Made by a program: the position numbers and the translations under genes
NCBI GenBank assembly: GCA_903903925.1
Contig: CAIVAU010000237.1
Location: 1 to 64,000, forward strand
Reading direction: 5' to 3'
DNA from: an uncultured cyanobacterium
Lineage (GTDB): Bacteria; Cyanobacteriota; Cyanobacteriia; Cyanobacteriales; Nostocaceae
DNA length: 64,000 nucleotides
The notes under the pieces: model-generated
What the model was told of the DNA's origin: nothing
Database searches by the model: none
Seen by the model: the letters and a program-made list of their open reading frames with translations, nothing else
In this document: one piece after another, positions 1 through 8,677 of the stretch
Layout: every line of letters starts with the position of its first letter
Position numbering within the stretch: the stretch's first letter is position 1

Positions 1-180
1 ACAATATTCCATGATCGCCAATTCCATCACCTCGGAACGAGAGTAATAAACACTACGTCCCGTCCCCGTATCGCTAATTGTAGGTACAACTACCTCTTTC
101 TCCCGCCAATACTGCAATTGTCGGAGGGTACAACCTGTAATCTCAGCCGCTTGTTTGCTCGTAAAAAATGCCTCTTGCAT
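1..180 (-). CDS. cvkR: MerR-family repressor of the CAST, N-terminal part (CvkR-like)
   Basis: An ATG at 178-180 opens a minus-strand frame that runs off the left edge, so 60 residues are visible. The N-terminus reads MQEAFFTSKQAAEITGC, then LRQLQYWREK, the helix-turn-helix and wing signature of MerR regulators. It diverges from cas12k with 73 bp between the two starts. Known of the family: CvkR proteins are MerR-type repressors that control cas12k in type V-K CASTs. From this context I infer that it binds the palindrome at 211-239. The C-terminal half cannot be judged. Confidence 0.85.
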   Translation of the reverse strand, partial: MQEAFFTSKQAAEITGCTLRQLQYWREKEVVVPTISDTGTGRSVYYSRSEVMELAIMEYC

Positions 181-210
181 AATTTTGATTTTACACAAGC
201 ATTTTATTGG

Positions 211-239
211 ACAAATATGTTATTATTAGACATATTTGT
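211..239. promoter_or_regulatory. Palindromic operator between cvkR and cas12k
   Basis: ACAAATATGT at 211-220 and its exact reverse complement ACATATTTGT at 230-239 are separated by 9 bp. This perfect 10-bp inverted repeat is the only strong symmetry in the 73-bp divergent intergenic region and ends 14 bp before the cas12k ATG. It is a good candidate CvkR operator covering the cas12k promoter or transcription start. The binding assignment is inference. Confidence 0.6.
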
Positions 240-253
240 TTATTGGCTAATTT

Positions 254-2161
254 ATGAGCCAAATTACAATTCAGTGCCGTTTAGTAGCCAGTCCCTCAAC
301 CCGCCAACAGCTATGGAAACTGATGGCTTCCCTCAACACGCCACTGATCAACGAGTTATTGATGCAGATGCGTCAACACCCGGATTTTGAGACTTGGCGG
401 CAAAAAGGCAACATTTCAGCAGTAGTAGTCAAGGAGTTATGCGAACCACTAAAAACTGACCCCCGCTTTACCGGACAACCAGCAAGGTTTTATGTGAGTG
501 CAGTTACCACAGTCAGCTACATTTATAAATCCTGGCTGGCATTAATGAAGCGATCGCAGTACCAATTAGAAGGCAAAACTCGCTGGCTCTCAATGCTTAA
601 CAGCGATGTTGAATTGCTGGAAACCACTGGTGTAACCTTAGATGTTCTTCGTAATCAAGCTGCTGAAATCTTAGTTCAATTAACTCCCCAGTCCGTACCA
701 GTTGAAAGTCACCAGAAGAAAGGGAAGAGGGCTAAAAAAGCCAAAAAATCTCATAGTGAAAAGAGCCTATCTCAAGCTTTGTTTGATGCATACCGCAACA
801 CAGAAGACATTCTGACTCGTTGTGCCATCAGCTACTTGTTAAAAAACGGTTGTAAGTTACCAGACAAAGAAGAAGACGCTGAAAAATTTGCCAAACGTCG
901 CCGGAAAGTTGAAATCCAAGCTTTACGTCTTACTGAACAGCTAGAAGCTAGAATTCCCAAAGGTAGGGATTTAACTAATATCAAATGGTTAGAAACACTC
1001 TCGGTAGCTGCTGGTAATGTTCCTCAAAATGAAACCGAAGCAAAATCTTGGCAAGATGCCCTTTTAAGAAAATCTAATTCTGTCCCCTTCCCCTTAGCTT
1101 ACGAAACTAGCGAGGACATGACTTGGTTTAAAAACCAATTTGGGCGCATCTGTGTAAAATTTAACGGTATCAGCGAACTTACATTTGAAATTTACTGCGA
1201 TTCTCGCCATCTGCATTGGTTTAAACGCTTTTTATCAGACCAAGAAATTAAGAAAAATAGTAAAAATCAACACTCCAGCAGCCTGTTTACACTCCGGAGT
1301 GGGCGTATTAGCTGGCAATTTGGAGAAGGTAAAGGCGAACCTTGGAACCTTCACCACTTAACGCTTTACTGTACCGTCGATACTCGTCTGTGGACTGCGG
1401 AAGGGACAAAATTAGTCATAGAAGAAAAAGCTGAAGATATAGCTAAAATTATGACTAAAACCAAAGAAAAAGGCGATTTGAATGAAAAGCAATTAGCCTA
1501 CATCAAGCGCAAAAACTCCACCCTCGCCAAAATTCATAACCCCTTCCCCCGTCCAAGCATTGCTTTATATAAAGGACAGTCTCACATTCTTCTTGGCGTG
1601 AGTCTCGGCTTGGAAAAGCCTGCAACCTTAGCGGTTGTGAATGCTGTAACTGGGGAAGTTATAGCTTATCGCAGTATAAAACAACTACTCGGTGATAATT
1701 ACAAACTACTCAACCGACAGCGGCAACAAAAACAAGCCTTATCTCACAAACGTAAAATAGCTCAAACACTCGCAGCACCTAATGAATATGGGGATTCTGA
1801 GTTAGGGCAGTACATCGATAGATTATTGGCGAAGGAAATTATTGCTGTTGCACAAAAATATTCTGCTGCAAGTATTGTCCTACCCAAACTAGATGATATG
1901 CGTGAGCAATTAAACAGCGAAATCCAAGCAAGAGCCGAACAAAAATGTCCAGAATCTCTGGAAGCTCAGAAAAATTACGCCAAGCAGTATCGCGTCAACA
2001 TCAATCAATGGAGTTATGGCAGATTGATAGAATCTATCAAAACTCAAGCAGCCAAGGTTGGAATTGTTATTGAACAAGACAAACAACCGATTCACGGTAG
2101 CCCTCACGAGAAAGCAAAAGACTTGGCAATCACAGCTTATAACGCTCGTAAAAATTCTTAA
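254..2161 (+). CDS. cas12k: Cas12k, RNA-guided targeting subunit of the V-K transposon
   Basis: This 635-residue protein closely resembles Cas12k from memory of the Scytonema protein (about 639 residues): N-terminus MSQITIQCRLV, the RQQLWKLMASLNTPLINELL segment, KTRWLSMLNSD, the FAKRRRKVEIQALRLTEQ block, WNLHHLTLYC, and the RuvC-like C-terminal half with GVSLGLEKPATLAVV and YAKQYRVNI. Cas12k is a naturally nuclease-dead Cas12 that binds tracrRNA and crRNA, recognises a GTN PAM and recruits TniQ, TnsC and TnsB. A Lys-rich low-complexity linker lies near residues 155-170. The tracrRNA and array follow on the same strand. The ATG at 254 gives the family N-terminus directly. The frame is intact, so it is probably functional. 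Confidence 0.97.
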   Translation: MSQITIQCRLVASPSTRQQLWKLMASLNTPLINELLMQMRQHPDFETWRQKGNISAVVVKELCEPLKTDPRFTGQPARFYVSAVTTVSYIYKSWLALMKRSQYQLEGKTRWLSMLNSDVELLETTGVTLDVLRNQAAEILVQLTPQSVPVESHQKKGKRAKKAKKSHSEKSLSQALFDAYRNTEDILTRCAISYLLKNGCKLPDKEEDAEKFAKRRRKVEIQALRLTEQLEARIPKGRDLTNIKWLETLSVAAGNVPQNETEAKSWQDALLRKSNSVPFPLAYETSEDMTWFKNQFGRICVKFNGISELTFEIYCDSRHLHWFKRFLSDQEIKKNSKNQHSSSLFTLRSGRISWQFGEGKGEPWNLHHLTLYCTVDTRLWTAEGTKLVIEEKAEDIAKIMTKTKEKGDLNEKQLAYIKRKNSTLAKIHNPFPRPSIALYKGQSHILLGVSLGLEKPATLAVVNAVTGEVIAYRSIKQLLGDNYKLLNRQRQQKQALSHKRKIAQTLAAPNEYGDSELGQYIDRLLAKEIIAVAQKYSAASIVLPKLDDMREQLNSEIQARAEQKCPESLEAQKNYAKQYRVNINQWSYGRLIESIKTQAAKVGIVIEQDKQPIHGSPHEKAKDLAITAYNARKNS

Positions 2162-2192
2162 TTAACAAAAACTGAACCTTGAAAGTAGAATA

Positions 2193-2412
2193 AGTAATAG
2201 CGCCGCAGTTCATGCTTTTTAAGCCTCTGAACTGTGACAAATGAGGGTTAGTTTGACTGTTGTCAGACAGTCTTGCTTTCTGACCCTGGTAGCTGTCCAC
2301 CTTGATGCTGCTTCCCTTGTGGATAGGAAAAAGGTGCGCCCCCAGTAATAGAGGTGCGGGTTTACCGCAGTGGTGGCTACTGAATCACCTCCGAGCAAGG
2401 AGGAACCCACCT
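2193..2412 (+). ncRNA. Type V-K tracrRNA
   Basis: The segment between cas12k and the array matches the known V-K tracrRNA in block order: AGTAATAGCGCCGCAG at the 5' end, ATGAGGGTTAGTTTGACTG, CTTGCTTTCTGACCCTGG, TAGCTG, and near the 3' end CGAGCAAGGAGGAACCC. The 3' part AACCCACCTT is the anti-repeat and pairs with the 3' stem of the crRNA repeats. It pairs completely with the homing repeat at 3361-3378, but with one A:C mismatch to the array repeats. Ends are set by comparison, not by transcript data. A minus-strand open frame across it is a shadow. Confidence 0.88.
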
Positions 2413-2612
2413 TAATTATTTTTTGGCAAGCCAAAGCGGGGTTAATTTTCCTGGGGTTGCTGCCAAATCTTTAAATCGCTTGTTTAATTAGGCTTATAGC
2501 CTTTGATGTGTCAGTTCATTTACTTTTTTAAGTGTTAACTGACAGGCGATTTTGGGAGACGTGCCAAAAATGCCTTCATAACCATTGGTAAATCAAGGGT
2601 TTGAAGCGCAGA

Positions 2613-3307
2613 GTTTCAACACCCCTCCCAGCTAGAGGCGGGTTGAAAGTTCGACAACTATCACTATTAGTCTTATTCCTAGTGGGTTTCAACACCCCTC
2701 CCAGCTAGAGGCGGGTTGAAAGGCATCCATTGTTGCAACTGATAGTCAGATTCCTATTGGTTTCAACACCCCTCCCAGCTAGAGGCGGGTTGAAAGATTT
2801 GAGTCACAGAAGTGTTAGAAGTCGTTCCAGTCGTTTCAACACCCCTCCCAGCTAGAGGCGGGTTGAAAGGCTTACTTCTGAAGTTCGATGAGATACAGGA
2901 CATAAGTTTCAACACCCCTCCCAGCTAGAGGCGGGTTGAAAGGTTAATATCGCAGGTGATAGCGCTAAAGAGTCTAACGTTTCAACACCCCTCCCAGCTA
3001 GAGGCGGGTTGAAAGTATTGTCGGTGATCATCGGCTTACAACCCTTAATAGTTTCAACACCCCTCCCAGCTAGAGGCGGGTTGAAAGATTTTGATAATTC
3101 GGTTGTCAGCAATCGCCGTTCCTAGTTTCAACACCCCTCCCAGCTAGAGGCGGGTTGAAAGTACAAGCTCAAGTTCAGGCATTGCTTTTTCTTGTCAGTT
3201 TCAACACCCCTCCCAGCTAGAGGCGGGTTGAAAGATCGGCGGGGCAGTTCTGGTTATTGCATGTTGAAGAGTTTCAACACCCCTCCCAGCTAGAGGCGGG
3301 TTGAAAG
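2613..3307 (+). CRISPR. CRISPR array 1 of the V-K CAST (10 repeats, 9 spacers)
   Basis: Ten 37-bp repeats begin GTTTCAACACCCC and end GAGGCGGGTTGAAAG. They start at 2613, 2686, 2760, 2833, 2906, 2979, 3051, 3125, 3198 and 3271. Spacers are 35-37 bp. The repeats appear identical, with no decay toward the 3' end. The orientation follows cas12k and the tracrRNA, with the ...TTGAAAG end preceding each spacer, as in other V-K systems. The array spacers would supply guides for mobile targets, while the separate unit at 3361 serves chromosomal homing. Confidence 0.98.
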
Positions 3308-3360
3308 TTACTTATACACAAGCTTTATTTAGGGCTGTGAACTTTGAACGGCAATATGAG

Positions 3361-3395
3361 AGTAGGGTGGGTTGAAAGATGGGGCAGATTGAGAA
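3361..3395 (+). ncRNA. Delocalised homing crRNA: degenerate repeat plus 17-nt spacer aimed at mutS
   Basis: 53 bp after the last array repeat, positions 3361-3378 read AGTAGGGTGGGTTGAAAG, keeping only the 3' part of the repeat. Positions 3379-3395 form the spacer ATGGGGCAGATTGAGAA. In other V-K CASTs a short spacer behind such a diverged repeat guides insertion at a fixed chromosomal site, usually a tRNA gene. Here the spacer matches the 3' end of mutS at 3704-3688 (minus strand) at 16 of 17 positions. Matching stops after nucleotide 17, as expected for a short homing spacer. No tRNA match was seen. Confidence 0.88.
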
Positions 3396-3557
3396 TAGAA
3401 AAGTTAAACGCAACGTGAATTTTAAAAGCTGTGTTGTGATGTAGCTAGGTTGAGCTATGAAGTAACACAGCACACCGAAAAGTTTAACGGTATTATTTTA
3501 TTAATAATTAGCCAATACAATTGGACGACATAGTTAATAAAGTTCCAGTTTATGACT

Positions 3558-3643
3558 GTGACACCTAATCTGTGAACAATGACATCAATTTGTTAAACTT
3601 GACATTAATCTGTTAACAGTGACAAATAATGAGTTAATGTACA
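3558..3643. repeat. Transposon end with phased TnsB-type binding repeats
   Basis: Reading outward, GACA cores at 3560, 3581, 3601 and 3621 are spaced 20-21 bp and sit in related contexts (GACATTAATC, GACATCAATT, GACAAATAAT). The end closes with TGTACA at 3638-3643. Known V-K ends have the same TGTACA terminus and TGTCA/TGACA-type repeats bound by TnsB. The adjacent 5 bp ACATC at 3644-3648 are the expected target-site duplication, but the partner copy lies outside the window. Confidence 0.85.
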
Positions 3644-3647
3644 ACAT

Positions 3648-6263
3648 CTAATCCAAGTTTTGCAAACCCATGGCAATCTTACTATGCTTCTCGATCTGCC
3701 CCATGACTTGTTTTGCTCTTTTGATCACCACTGCTGGTAAACCCGCCAACCGTCCCGCTTCAATCCCATAAGACTTATCAGCGCCGCCTGGTTGAACGGA
3801 GTGCAAAAAGATAATTTGGTCGGGTAATTCCTTCACCGTCACCTGATAATTAGCCACATTCGGTAACAGGGTTGCTAACTCATTCAACTCATGGTAGTGC
3901 GTAGCAAAAATTGTCCGCGCCCGAATTTCAGCAGCAATATACTCTGCCACAGCCCAAGCGATGGAAAGACCATCAAACGTGGCTGTCCCACGCCCAATTT
4001 CATCCAACAACACCAACGACCTTGAAGTTGCATGATTGAGAATATTTGCCGTCTCATTCATCTCCACCATAAAGGTCGATTGACCCGTTGCCAAGTCATC
4101 CACTGCACCGACACGAGTAAAAATGCGATCGCACACCCCCAAAGCAGCAGACTTTGCAGGTACAAAACTGCCAATTTGCGCCATCAACTGAATTAACCCC
4201 ACCTGTCTTAAATAACAACTCTTACCACTTGCATTAGGGCCAGTGAGGATGATGAGGTCGGGGAGTGGGGATTGGGGATTGGCGATTGGGGAATTTGTTT
4301 CTTCACTATTCCCTACTCCTAATTCCCTACTCCCCAGTTGAGTAGAATTTGGCACAAAAAACCCTGCTGGCAAGGACTTTTCCACGACCGGATGACGCCC
4401 TTCCACAATGGAAATCTCCCGTCCTGGCGTCATTTCCGGACGACAGTAACCTTGGTAAACCGCCAACTCTGCCAAACCAGACAATACATCCGCCGCCGCA
4501 ACTGCACGGGAAATATTGCGAATCACCTCGGCTTGTTCTCCCACCTCGTCGCGTAACGCAGCAAAAATTTCATACTCCAACTTATTTAAATCATCCCGCG
4601 CCGTGAGAATTCGTGCTTCTCTTTCCTTCAACTCTGGGGTGATATAGCGCTCCTCGTTGGTTAGTGTTTGCCTGCGAATATAATCAGACGGGACTTGATC
4701 AGCCTTTGCACGGGAAATACTGATATAGTAACCAAAAGTTTTGTTAAATCCTACCTTCAGCGTGGGAATTCCCGTCTTTGCTCTCTCGTCAACTTCCAGA
4801 TTGGCGATCCATTGCTGGTCTGCTTCTACAGTTGTACGCCTCTCATCCAACTGAGAATCTATCCCAGGACGAATCAAGCCACCTTCGGTCAAATGTATAG
4901 GTGGTGACTCCACAAGATAAGCTTGTAATTTTTCTGCCAACTCTTGCAATGTGGGCGACACTTTCTGTAAAGCCCTCAAGAAGGGAGAAGCAGCTTCAGC
5001 GACTAAGTAGGATAATTCCGGTAAGCGAGACAAGGAATCTGCCAAAGCAACCAGATCTCTTGCACTAGCAGTTCCAGAACCTGCACGTCCCGTTAACCGT
5101 TCTAGGTCATAAATTTGCCGTAACAATTGGCGCAATTCCTGGCGGAGGGTCGTTTTTTCTACTAGTTCTTGGATCGTGTCTTGTCGGGAGCGAATCCCTT
5201 TAATATCAAGGAGTGGCTGTAACAACCAGCGCCGCAAAGCCCGACTCCCCATTGTTGTACAGGTTTTATCCAATGCCCAGAGGAGAGAACCATGAAAACT
5301 CCCATCACGGACGGTTTGCGTAATTTCCAGGTTACGACGGGTTTGGTGATCTACAATCAGGAAATCGCTTAAGGTGTAGGTACGGAGTGGCTGTAGAGGG
5401 ACAGAGTTTTCTTTTTGTGTATCTTCTATGTATTCTAGGAGACCACCCGCTGCACGAACTGCCAAGGGGAGGTGGTCGCAGCCGAGTCCTTCAAGCGATC
5501 GCACCTTAAAGGTTTGCAACAATCTTGTCCTAGATTCCGCTGCTGAGAAGGGAGTTTGCGATCGCAATGAATAACAAAACGATGGTGGCAAACATTCAGG
5601 CAGATATTCTGATTTTTCTCCTGGACGTAGCAAACTCCCCAAATCAGGAGTATTGGTAGGAACAAGCACCTCTGAAGGTTGCAAGCGCATTAACTCCTGT
5701 GTGAGGTGTTCTAAATTACCACCTTGGGTCGTGAGGAATTCCCCCGTCGAGATATCTGCATAGGCCAAACCCCAATACTCCCCCGCAATGACCACAGCAG
5801 CCAAGTAATTATTATGACCACCCTTCAGCATTCCCTCCTCTAGCAAAGTGCCAGGAGTAAGAATGCGGGTAACCTCGCGCCGCACCAAACCAACAGCGTC
5901 AGCAGAATCTTCGACTTGATCGCAAATCACAACAGCATAGCCTTTTTCCACCAGTTGGGTTGTGTAGCGTTCCCATGCATGATGTGGCACACCTGTCATG
6001 CATACCCTACCCACCTCCCCAGCATGCTTACTAGTCAGGACAAGTTCCAGTTCTCTGGATACAGTCACCGCATCCTGAAAAAAAGTTTCAAAAAAATCTC
6101 CTACCCGATACAGCAGCAGCGCGTGAGGATACTTATCCTTCGTGTCTACATAGTGCTGATACATCTTACTAAGCCTACTGCGATCCACTATTCGAGAATC
6201 AGCGTGCGGCCCAGTCGGGTGATTAGTTTCTGTTGTTTGGGACACAGAGTCGGAAGCGGTCAT
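3648..6263 (-). CDS. mutS: DNA mismatch repair protein MutS
   Basis: The 871-residue protein has the full MutS architecture: mismatch-binding domain I with the Phe-x-Glu motif (DFFETFF, near residue 57), connector, lever and clamp domains, then the ATPase with Walker A GPNASGKS, Walker [16 protein letters not shown] and FATHYHEL. It recognises mispairs and, with MutL, starts repair. Between the clamp and Walker A, about residues 642-668 carry an extra low-complexity stretch ([19 protein letters not shown]) encoded by an in-frame short tandem repeat. The C-terminus MGLQNLD reaches a TAG whose last base abuts the CAST target duplication, so the coding sequence survived insertion. Its 3' codons are the CAST homing target. 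Confidence 0.97.
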   Translation of the reverse strand: MTASDSVSQTTETNHPTGPHADSRIVDRSRLSKMYQHYVDTKDKYPHALLLYRVGDFFETFFQDAVTVSRELELVLTSKHAGEVGRVCMTGVPHHAWERYTTQLVEKGYAVVICDQVEDSADAVGLVRREVTRILTPGTLLEEGMLKGGHNNYLAAVVIAGEYWGLAYADISTGEFLTTQGGNLEHLTQELMRLQPSEVLVPTNTPDLGSLLRPGEKSEYLPECLPPSFCYSLRSQTPFSAAESRTRLLQTFKVRSLEGLGCDHLPLAVRAAGGLLEYIEDTQKENSVPLQPLRTYTLSDFLIVDHQTRRNLEITQTVRDGSFHGSLLWALDKTCTTMGSRALRRWLLQPLLDIKGIRSRQDTIQELVEKTTLRQELRQLLRQIYDLERLTGRAGSGTASARDLVALADSLSRLPELSYLVAEAASPFLRALQKVSPTLQELAEKLQAYLVESPPIHLTEGGLIRPGIDSQLDERRTTVEADQQWIANLEVDERAKTGIPTLKVGFNKTFGYYISISRAKADQVPSDYIRRQTLTNEERYITPELKEREARILTARDDLNKLEYEIFAALRDEVGEQAEVIRNISRAVAAADVLSGLAELAVYQGYCRPEMTPGREISIVEGRHPVVEKSLPAGFFVPNSTQLGSRELGVGNSEETNSPIANPQSPLPDLIILTGPNASGKSCYLRQVGLIQLMAQIGSFVPAKSAALGVCDRIFTRVGAVDDLATGQSTFMVEMNETANILNHATSRSLVLLDEIGRGTATFDGLSIAWAVAEYIAAEIRARTIFATHYHELNELATLLPNVANYQVTVKELPDQIIFLHSVQPGGADKSYGIEAGRLAGLPAVVIKRAKQVMGQIEKHSKIAMGLQNLD
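3688..3708 (-). other. Chromosomal protospacer and PAM of the homing crRNA inside mutS
   Basis: On the minus strand, positions 3708-3705 read AGTC, a GTN PAM. Positions 3704-3688 read ATGGGGCAGATCGAGAA, encoding Met-Gly-Gln-Ile-Glu around residue 854 of MutS. The spacer differs only at nucleotide 12 (T for C), the third position of the Ile codon. From the PAM-proximal base at 3704 to the insertion point after 3643 is 61 bp, inside the 60-66 bp range established for Cas12k transposition. Confidence 0.87.
4255..4340. repeat. STRR-type repeat inserted in frame within mutS
   Basis: The plus strand has degenerate heptamers such as GGGGATT, followed after a short gap by their inverted counterparts (ATTCCCTACTCC, AATTCCCTACTCC). 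It is the same repeat class found between genes elsewhere in the window. It adds roughly 25 residues to MutS just ahead of the Walker A strand without breaking the frame. Confidence 0.7.
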
Positions 6264-6354
6264 TTATATCTAGCAATACAATTGCAATCTGCTATTATCT
6301 GATGATAGCCCGTAGGATAAATTGTTGTTAGCTTTACTCTCAAATTGTTCAACG

Positions 6355-6873
6355 TTAATTGAATCTGCGGCTACTCCGCCTAGTAGGTGGGGTTGGTGGA
6401 TTCGGTTCCTGTGCCTTAAGCTGCTTGTCAGCAGTCAGAAACTCGACTAGATAGCCCTTGTCATGGTAATGTCGGCCCAACATGACAATGCTGGCATCAC
6501 CCATAGACGTTTTTTGCTTAGCAAGATTGGGAAATTGGGATGCTAACTCTTTCAGTGATTTCGCCTCCCAAAGAACTATTTGCTCACTGAAAGCCGCCCA
6601 AGGAGATGTTTCGTCGGCTGCACAATCCATAATTTTTGCAAAAGCTTCGGCTGTTTGATACTGTTTTGCCCTAGCTTGTGCAATGTGGTTACCTGTTTCC
6701 ACAATAGTGGCTAAAGGCAGCACTAAAGTAGTAGATTTAGCTATTTCTGCTTGTATTTTCTGATCTACACGCTCAAAATTCCACCTATCATCATCAGAAC
6801 CACAAATTTCCATCCCACAAACTTTTAGCCAAACACAAAGAAGGGATGTGTCGATGATTAGAACCTTCCTCAT
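6355..6873 (-). CDS. PIN-domain nuclease-like protein paired with an ATPase
   Basis: In this 172-residue protein the PIN-type acidic positions are visible: Asp in LIIDTSLLCVW near the N-terminus, Glu in TIVETGNH, Asp in MGDASIV and Asp in FLTADKQL. PIN domains are Mg-dependent ribonucleases, often toxins or defence effectors. It lies 8 bp downstream of the ATPase gene at 6882, in the same direction, implying one transcript. The C-terminal tail (PNPPTPPTRRSSRRFN) is basic and low complexity. The substrate is unknown. I infer an ATPase-sensor/nuclease-effector pair rather than a classical VapC, because no small antitoxin is adjacent. Confidence 0.65.
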   Translation of the reverse strand: MRKVLIIDTSLLCVWLKVCGMEICGSDDDRWNFERVDQKIQAEIAKSTTLVLPLATIVETGNHIAQARAKQYQTAEAFAKIMDCAADETSPWAAFSEQIVLWEAKSLKELASQFPNLAKQKTSMGDASIVMLGRHYHDKGYLVEFLTADKQLKAQEPNPPTPPTRRSSRRFN

Positions 6874-6881
6874 ACTGCTAA

Positions 6882-8183
6882 CTATTCGCCACGGGAAAGA
6901 TTCCTTTCAATTGCACCATTTATTGTAAGCTTACCTAAAGAAGCTGATGCAAACAGCTTGGAAAAATTCTGAATATCCTCTAGTATTGTCAACTGACTGT
7001 CTCCATTTTCATAATTTCGGTGAGCCACAACTACAAATGGCACTATTTCTGAACCTAAAGCATCGAGAAAAGCAGGGTTATGTGTAGTTACTAAAATGTC
7101 AATGTTTCTTTTTTTCCCAATCTCCCGTAACATTTTTACCAGCAATTCTAAGCGAGAGGGATGAAGTCCGTTATCGACTTCTTCTATCACGATTTGACTA
7201 CCTTCTGGTCGAGTAAGCAACGCTGTAAGAATAGCTATAAATCTCAAGGTTCCATCCGACATACTTCTAGCATCAATCTCTGTGCTATGAGCTGGTTTCC
7301 ATAGTTCCTCACAGTAGAGCATTGCATCTGTACCAAATCTACCTACTTTTTCTGCCCAGACTTTTTGAATATCCCCTTCTGGTAGATTCCTGACATATGT
7401 AGATAGCGTCGATTCCACCTCAGTTTTCTGTTCATAATCTAAGGCTGCTAATACACCTGCAATATTTGATGCATCACTTTCTAGCTTCTCAGAAAGCGGT
7501 GAGTAATCCCGCATGTTAGAAGGAAGGGGATTGAGAACGAATATATTTTCGATAGTTTGTATAACTGTATTAATTTGATTTTTAAATTGAATTCTTTGAG
7601 GATTTTCTTGAATTTCTGGTGTTTCTGTAATTACATTTGATTCAGAATTTTTATTTTCCCATTCTGTCATACTCTTCGATACCGCCTTATTTACGTTTAT
7701 ACTTTGTATATTTCGCTTGTGTTCTTTTAAAAAAACTAGTTCACTATTAGAGATATTTTTAATATCTATAAGAGTACTTCTTTTAGGTAATTCACGAGAG
7801 CTATCATCAACCTGAATATTTATTTGTTTTTCTAAAATTTGAATAATAGGTTGTGTTTGCACACTAATACTATAAATATAATCTGTAAGATCGTCATCAC
7901 CTTGAACAACCACCTTCAATGTAAATTCAGTTCCAGGCTTACGTGCAGCCCACTCTACACCTCCTCGAATCGAAGGAAGGGTTTCATCTCCAGCCAAAGC
8001 TGCTTCAATATCCTCATCCTTACCTGTAACTATTCTTTGGAGAAATTCCAAGGCTTCAACTACATTAGACTTGCCACTGGAATTTGTACCAATAATAACA
8101 GTCAGTGGATCGATAGGAAGCGCGGCATAACGGAAACTTTTCCAGTTTTCTAGGATGAGTTGCTTAAGCATGACCCACTCCAC
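6882..8183 (-). CDS. AAA-family (SMC/OLD-like) ATPase
   Basis: The protein has 433 residues from the first start; the usual family start MLKQLILENWKSF would be at 8171. Walker A is IGTNSSGKSNV near residues 31-41, the ABC-like signature is ARSMSDGTLRFIAIL, Walker B is IVIEEVDNGLHPSRL and the switch histidine is in LVTTHNPAFLDAL. This is the AAA_21/AAA_15 layout with a split ATPase head and an inserted central region of about 200 residues. Such ATPases drive nuclease partners in several defence systems. Here the partner is probably the PIN protein at 6355. The Lys/Asn-rich middle region looks structurally variable. Exact system unknown. Confidence 0.8.
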   Translation of the reverse strand: MEWVMLKQLILENWKSFRYAALPIDPLTVIIGTNSSGKSNVVEALEFLQRIVTGKDEDIEAALAGDETLPSIRGGVEWAARKPGTEFTLKVVVQGDDDLTDYIYSISVQTQPIIQILEKQINIQVDDSSRELPKRSTLIDIKNISNSELVFLKEHKRNIQSINVNKAVSKSMTEWENKNSESNVITETPEIQENPQRIQFKNQINTVIQTIENIFVLNPLPSNMRDYSPLSEKLESDASNIAGVLAALDYEQKTEVESTLSTYVRNLPEGDIQKVWAEKVGRFGTDAMLYCEELWKPAHSTEIDARSMSDGTLRFIAILTALLTRPEGSQIVIEEVDNGLHPSRLELLVKMLREIGKKRNIDILVTTHNPAFLDALGSEIVPFVVVAHRNYENGDSQLTILEDIQNFSKLFASASLGKLTINGAIERNLSRGE

Positions 8184-8281
8184 AAGCTCTAGTATTTTAC
8201 TCTTTCTATTATCACTCTAAGAAGCGTGAAGACAGATACCACCCCTAAAGCTTCGAGCGTGACTTTCAACAACATAATTCG

Positions 8282-8677
8282 TCAAAGTAACCGAATTCCC
8301 TCAACTCCTTGCAACTTGGTGTCAAATGTAACAGTTTCACTACATCCAGCTTGTGCGTTTAACTTGCTAATGAGATAGTCAGAGAAATCGGCTTTTCCCT
8401 TTTTCATCTGCTGCACTGACCACCAAGCGGCTTCTCTATTTTCAAAGTCAAATGCATCTGCTCTCAGTATCTTTTCCAGAACCTCAGTGATTTCATTCTT
8501 GGTGAGTTTATAAGAACTTTTGAGCACCCAAACAAGTTCACAAAGGACGATGTTGTTGATGAAACAGGTTTTCCCGCTTACTTTGACCTGTTTAATATAC
8601 TCCTTTGCCAATTTCCATTGTTCTAAATCATCCTGAATCAGATAACGAACAAGTATGTTGGTGTCCAGCCCATTCAT
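8282..8677 (-). CDS. PIN-domain toxin, VapC-like
   Basis: This 131-residue PIN protein has the conserved acids in order: LDTNILVRYL, LCELVWVL, KADFSDYLI and TFDTKLQ. VapC-type toxins cleave tRNA or rRNA and are neutralised by a co-expressed antitoxin. Its ATG overlaps the stop codon of the AbrB-type gene upstream by 4 bp, a normal arrangement for translationally coupled toxin-antitoxin pairs. All catalytic positions are present, so it is probably active. Confidence 0.88.
   Translation of the reverse strand: MNGLDTNILVRYLIQDDLEQWKLAKEYIKQVKVSGKTCFINNIVLCELVWVLKSSYKLTKNEITEVLEKILRADAFDFENREAAWWSVQQMKKGKADFSDYLISKLNAQAGCSETVTFDTKLQGVEGIRLL

Larger units (their letters stand above)
1..3643 (+). 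mobile_element. CRISPR-proximal end of a type V-K CAST (Tn7-like)
   Basis: Only one end of the element is in the window; its tnsB/tnsC/tniQ genes and other end would lie left of position 1. What is seen, in order: a MerR-type regulator on the minus strand, cas12k, tracrRNA, a CRISPR array, a detached homing repeat and spacer, and an end that terminates in TGTACA at 3638-3643. This order matches described cyanobacterial type V-K CASTs. The element stops 4 bp before the mutS stop codon on the other strand. Whether this end should be named left or right is left open. Confidence 0.93.

Noticed and set aside
2219-2434. 71-residue minus-strand ORF over the tracrRNA
   Set aside because: It lies wholly within the tracrRNA match and has no recognisable protein pattern.
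2909-3112. ORF with repeated NPPLAGRGVET units
   Set aside because: It is a translation of the CRISPR repeats of array 1.
3308-3643. tRNA gene as CAST attachment site
   Set aside because: No tRNA-like sequence was seen near the transposon end, and the homing spacer matches mutS instead.
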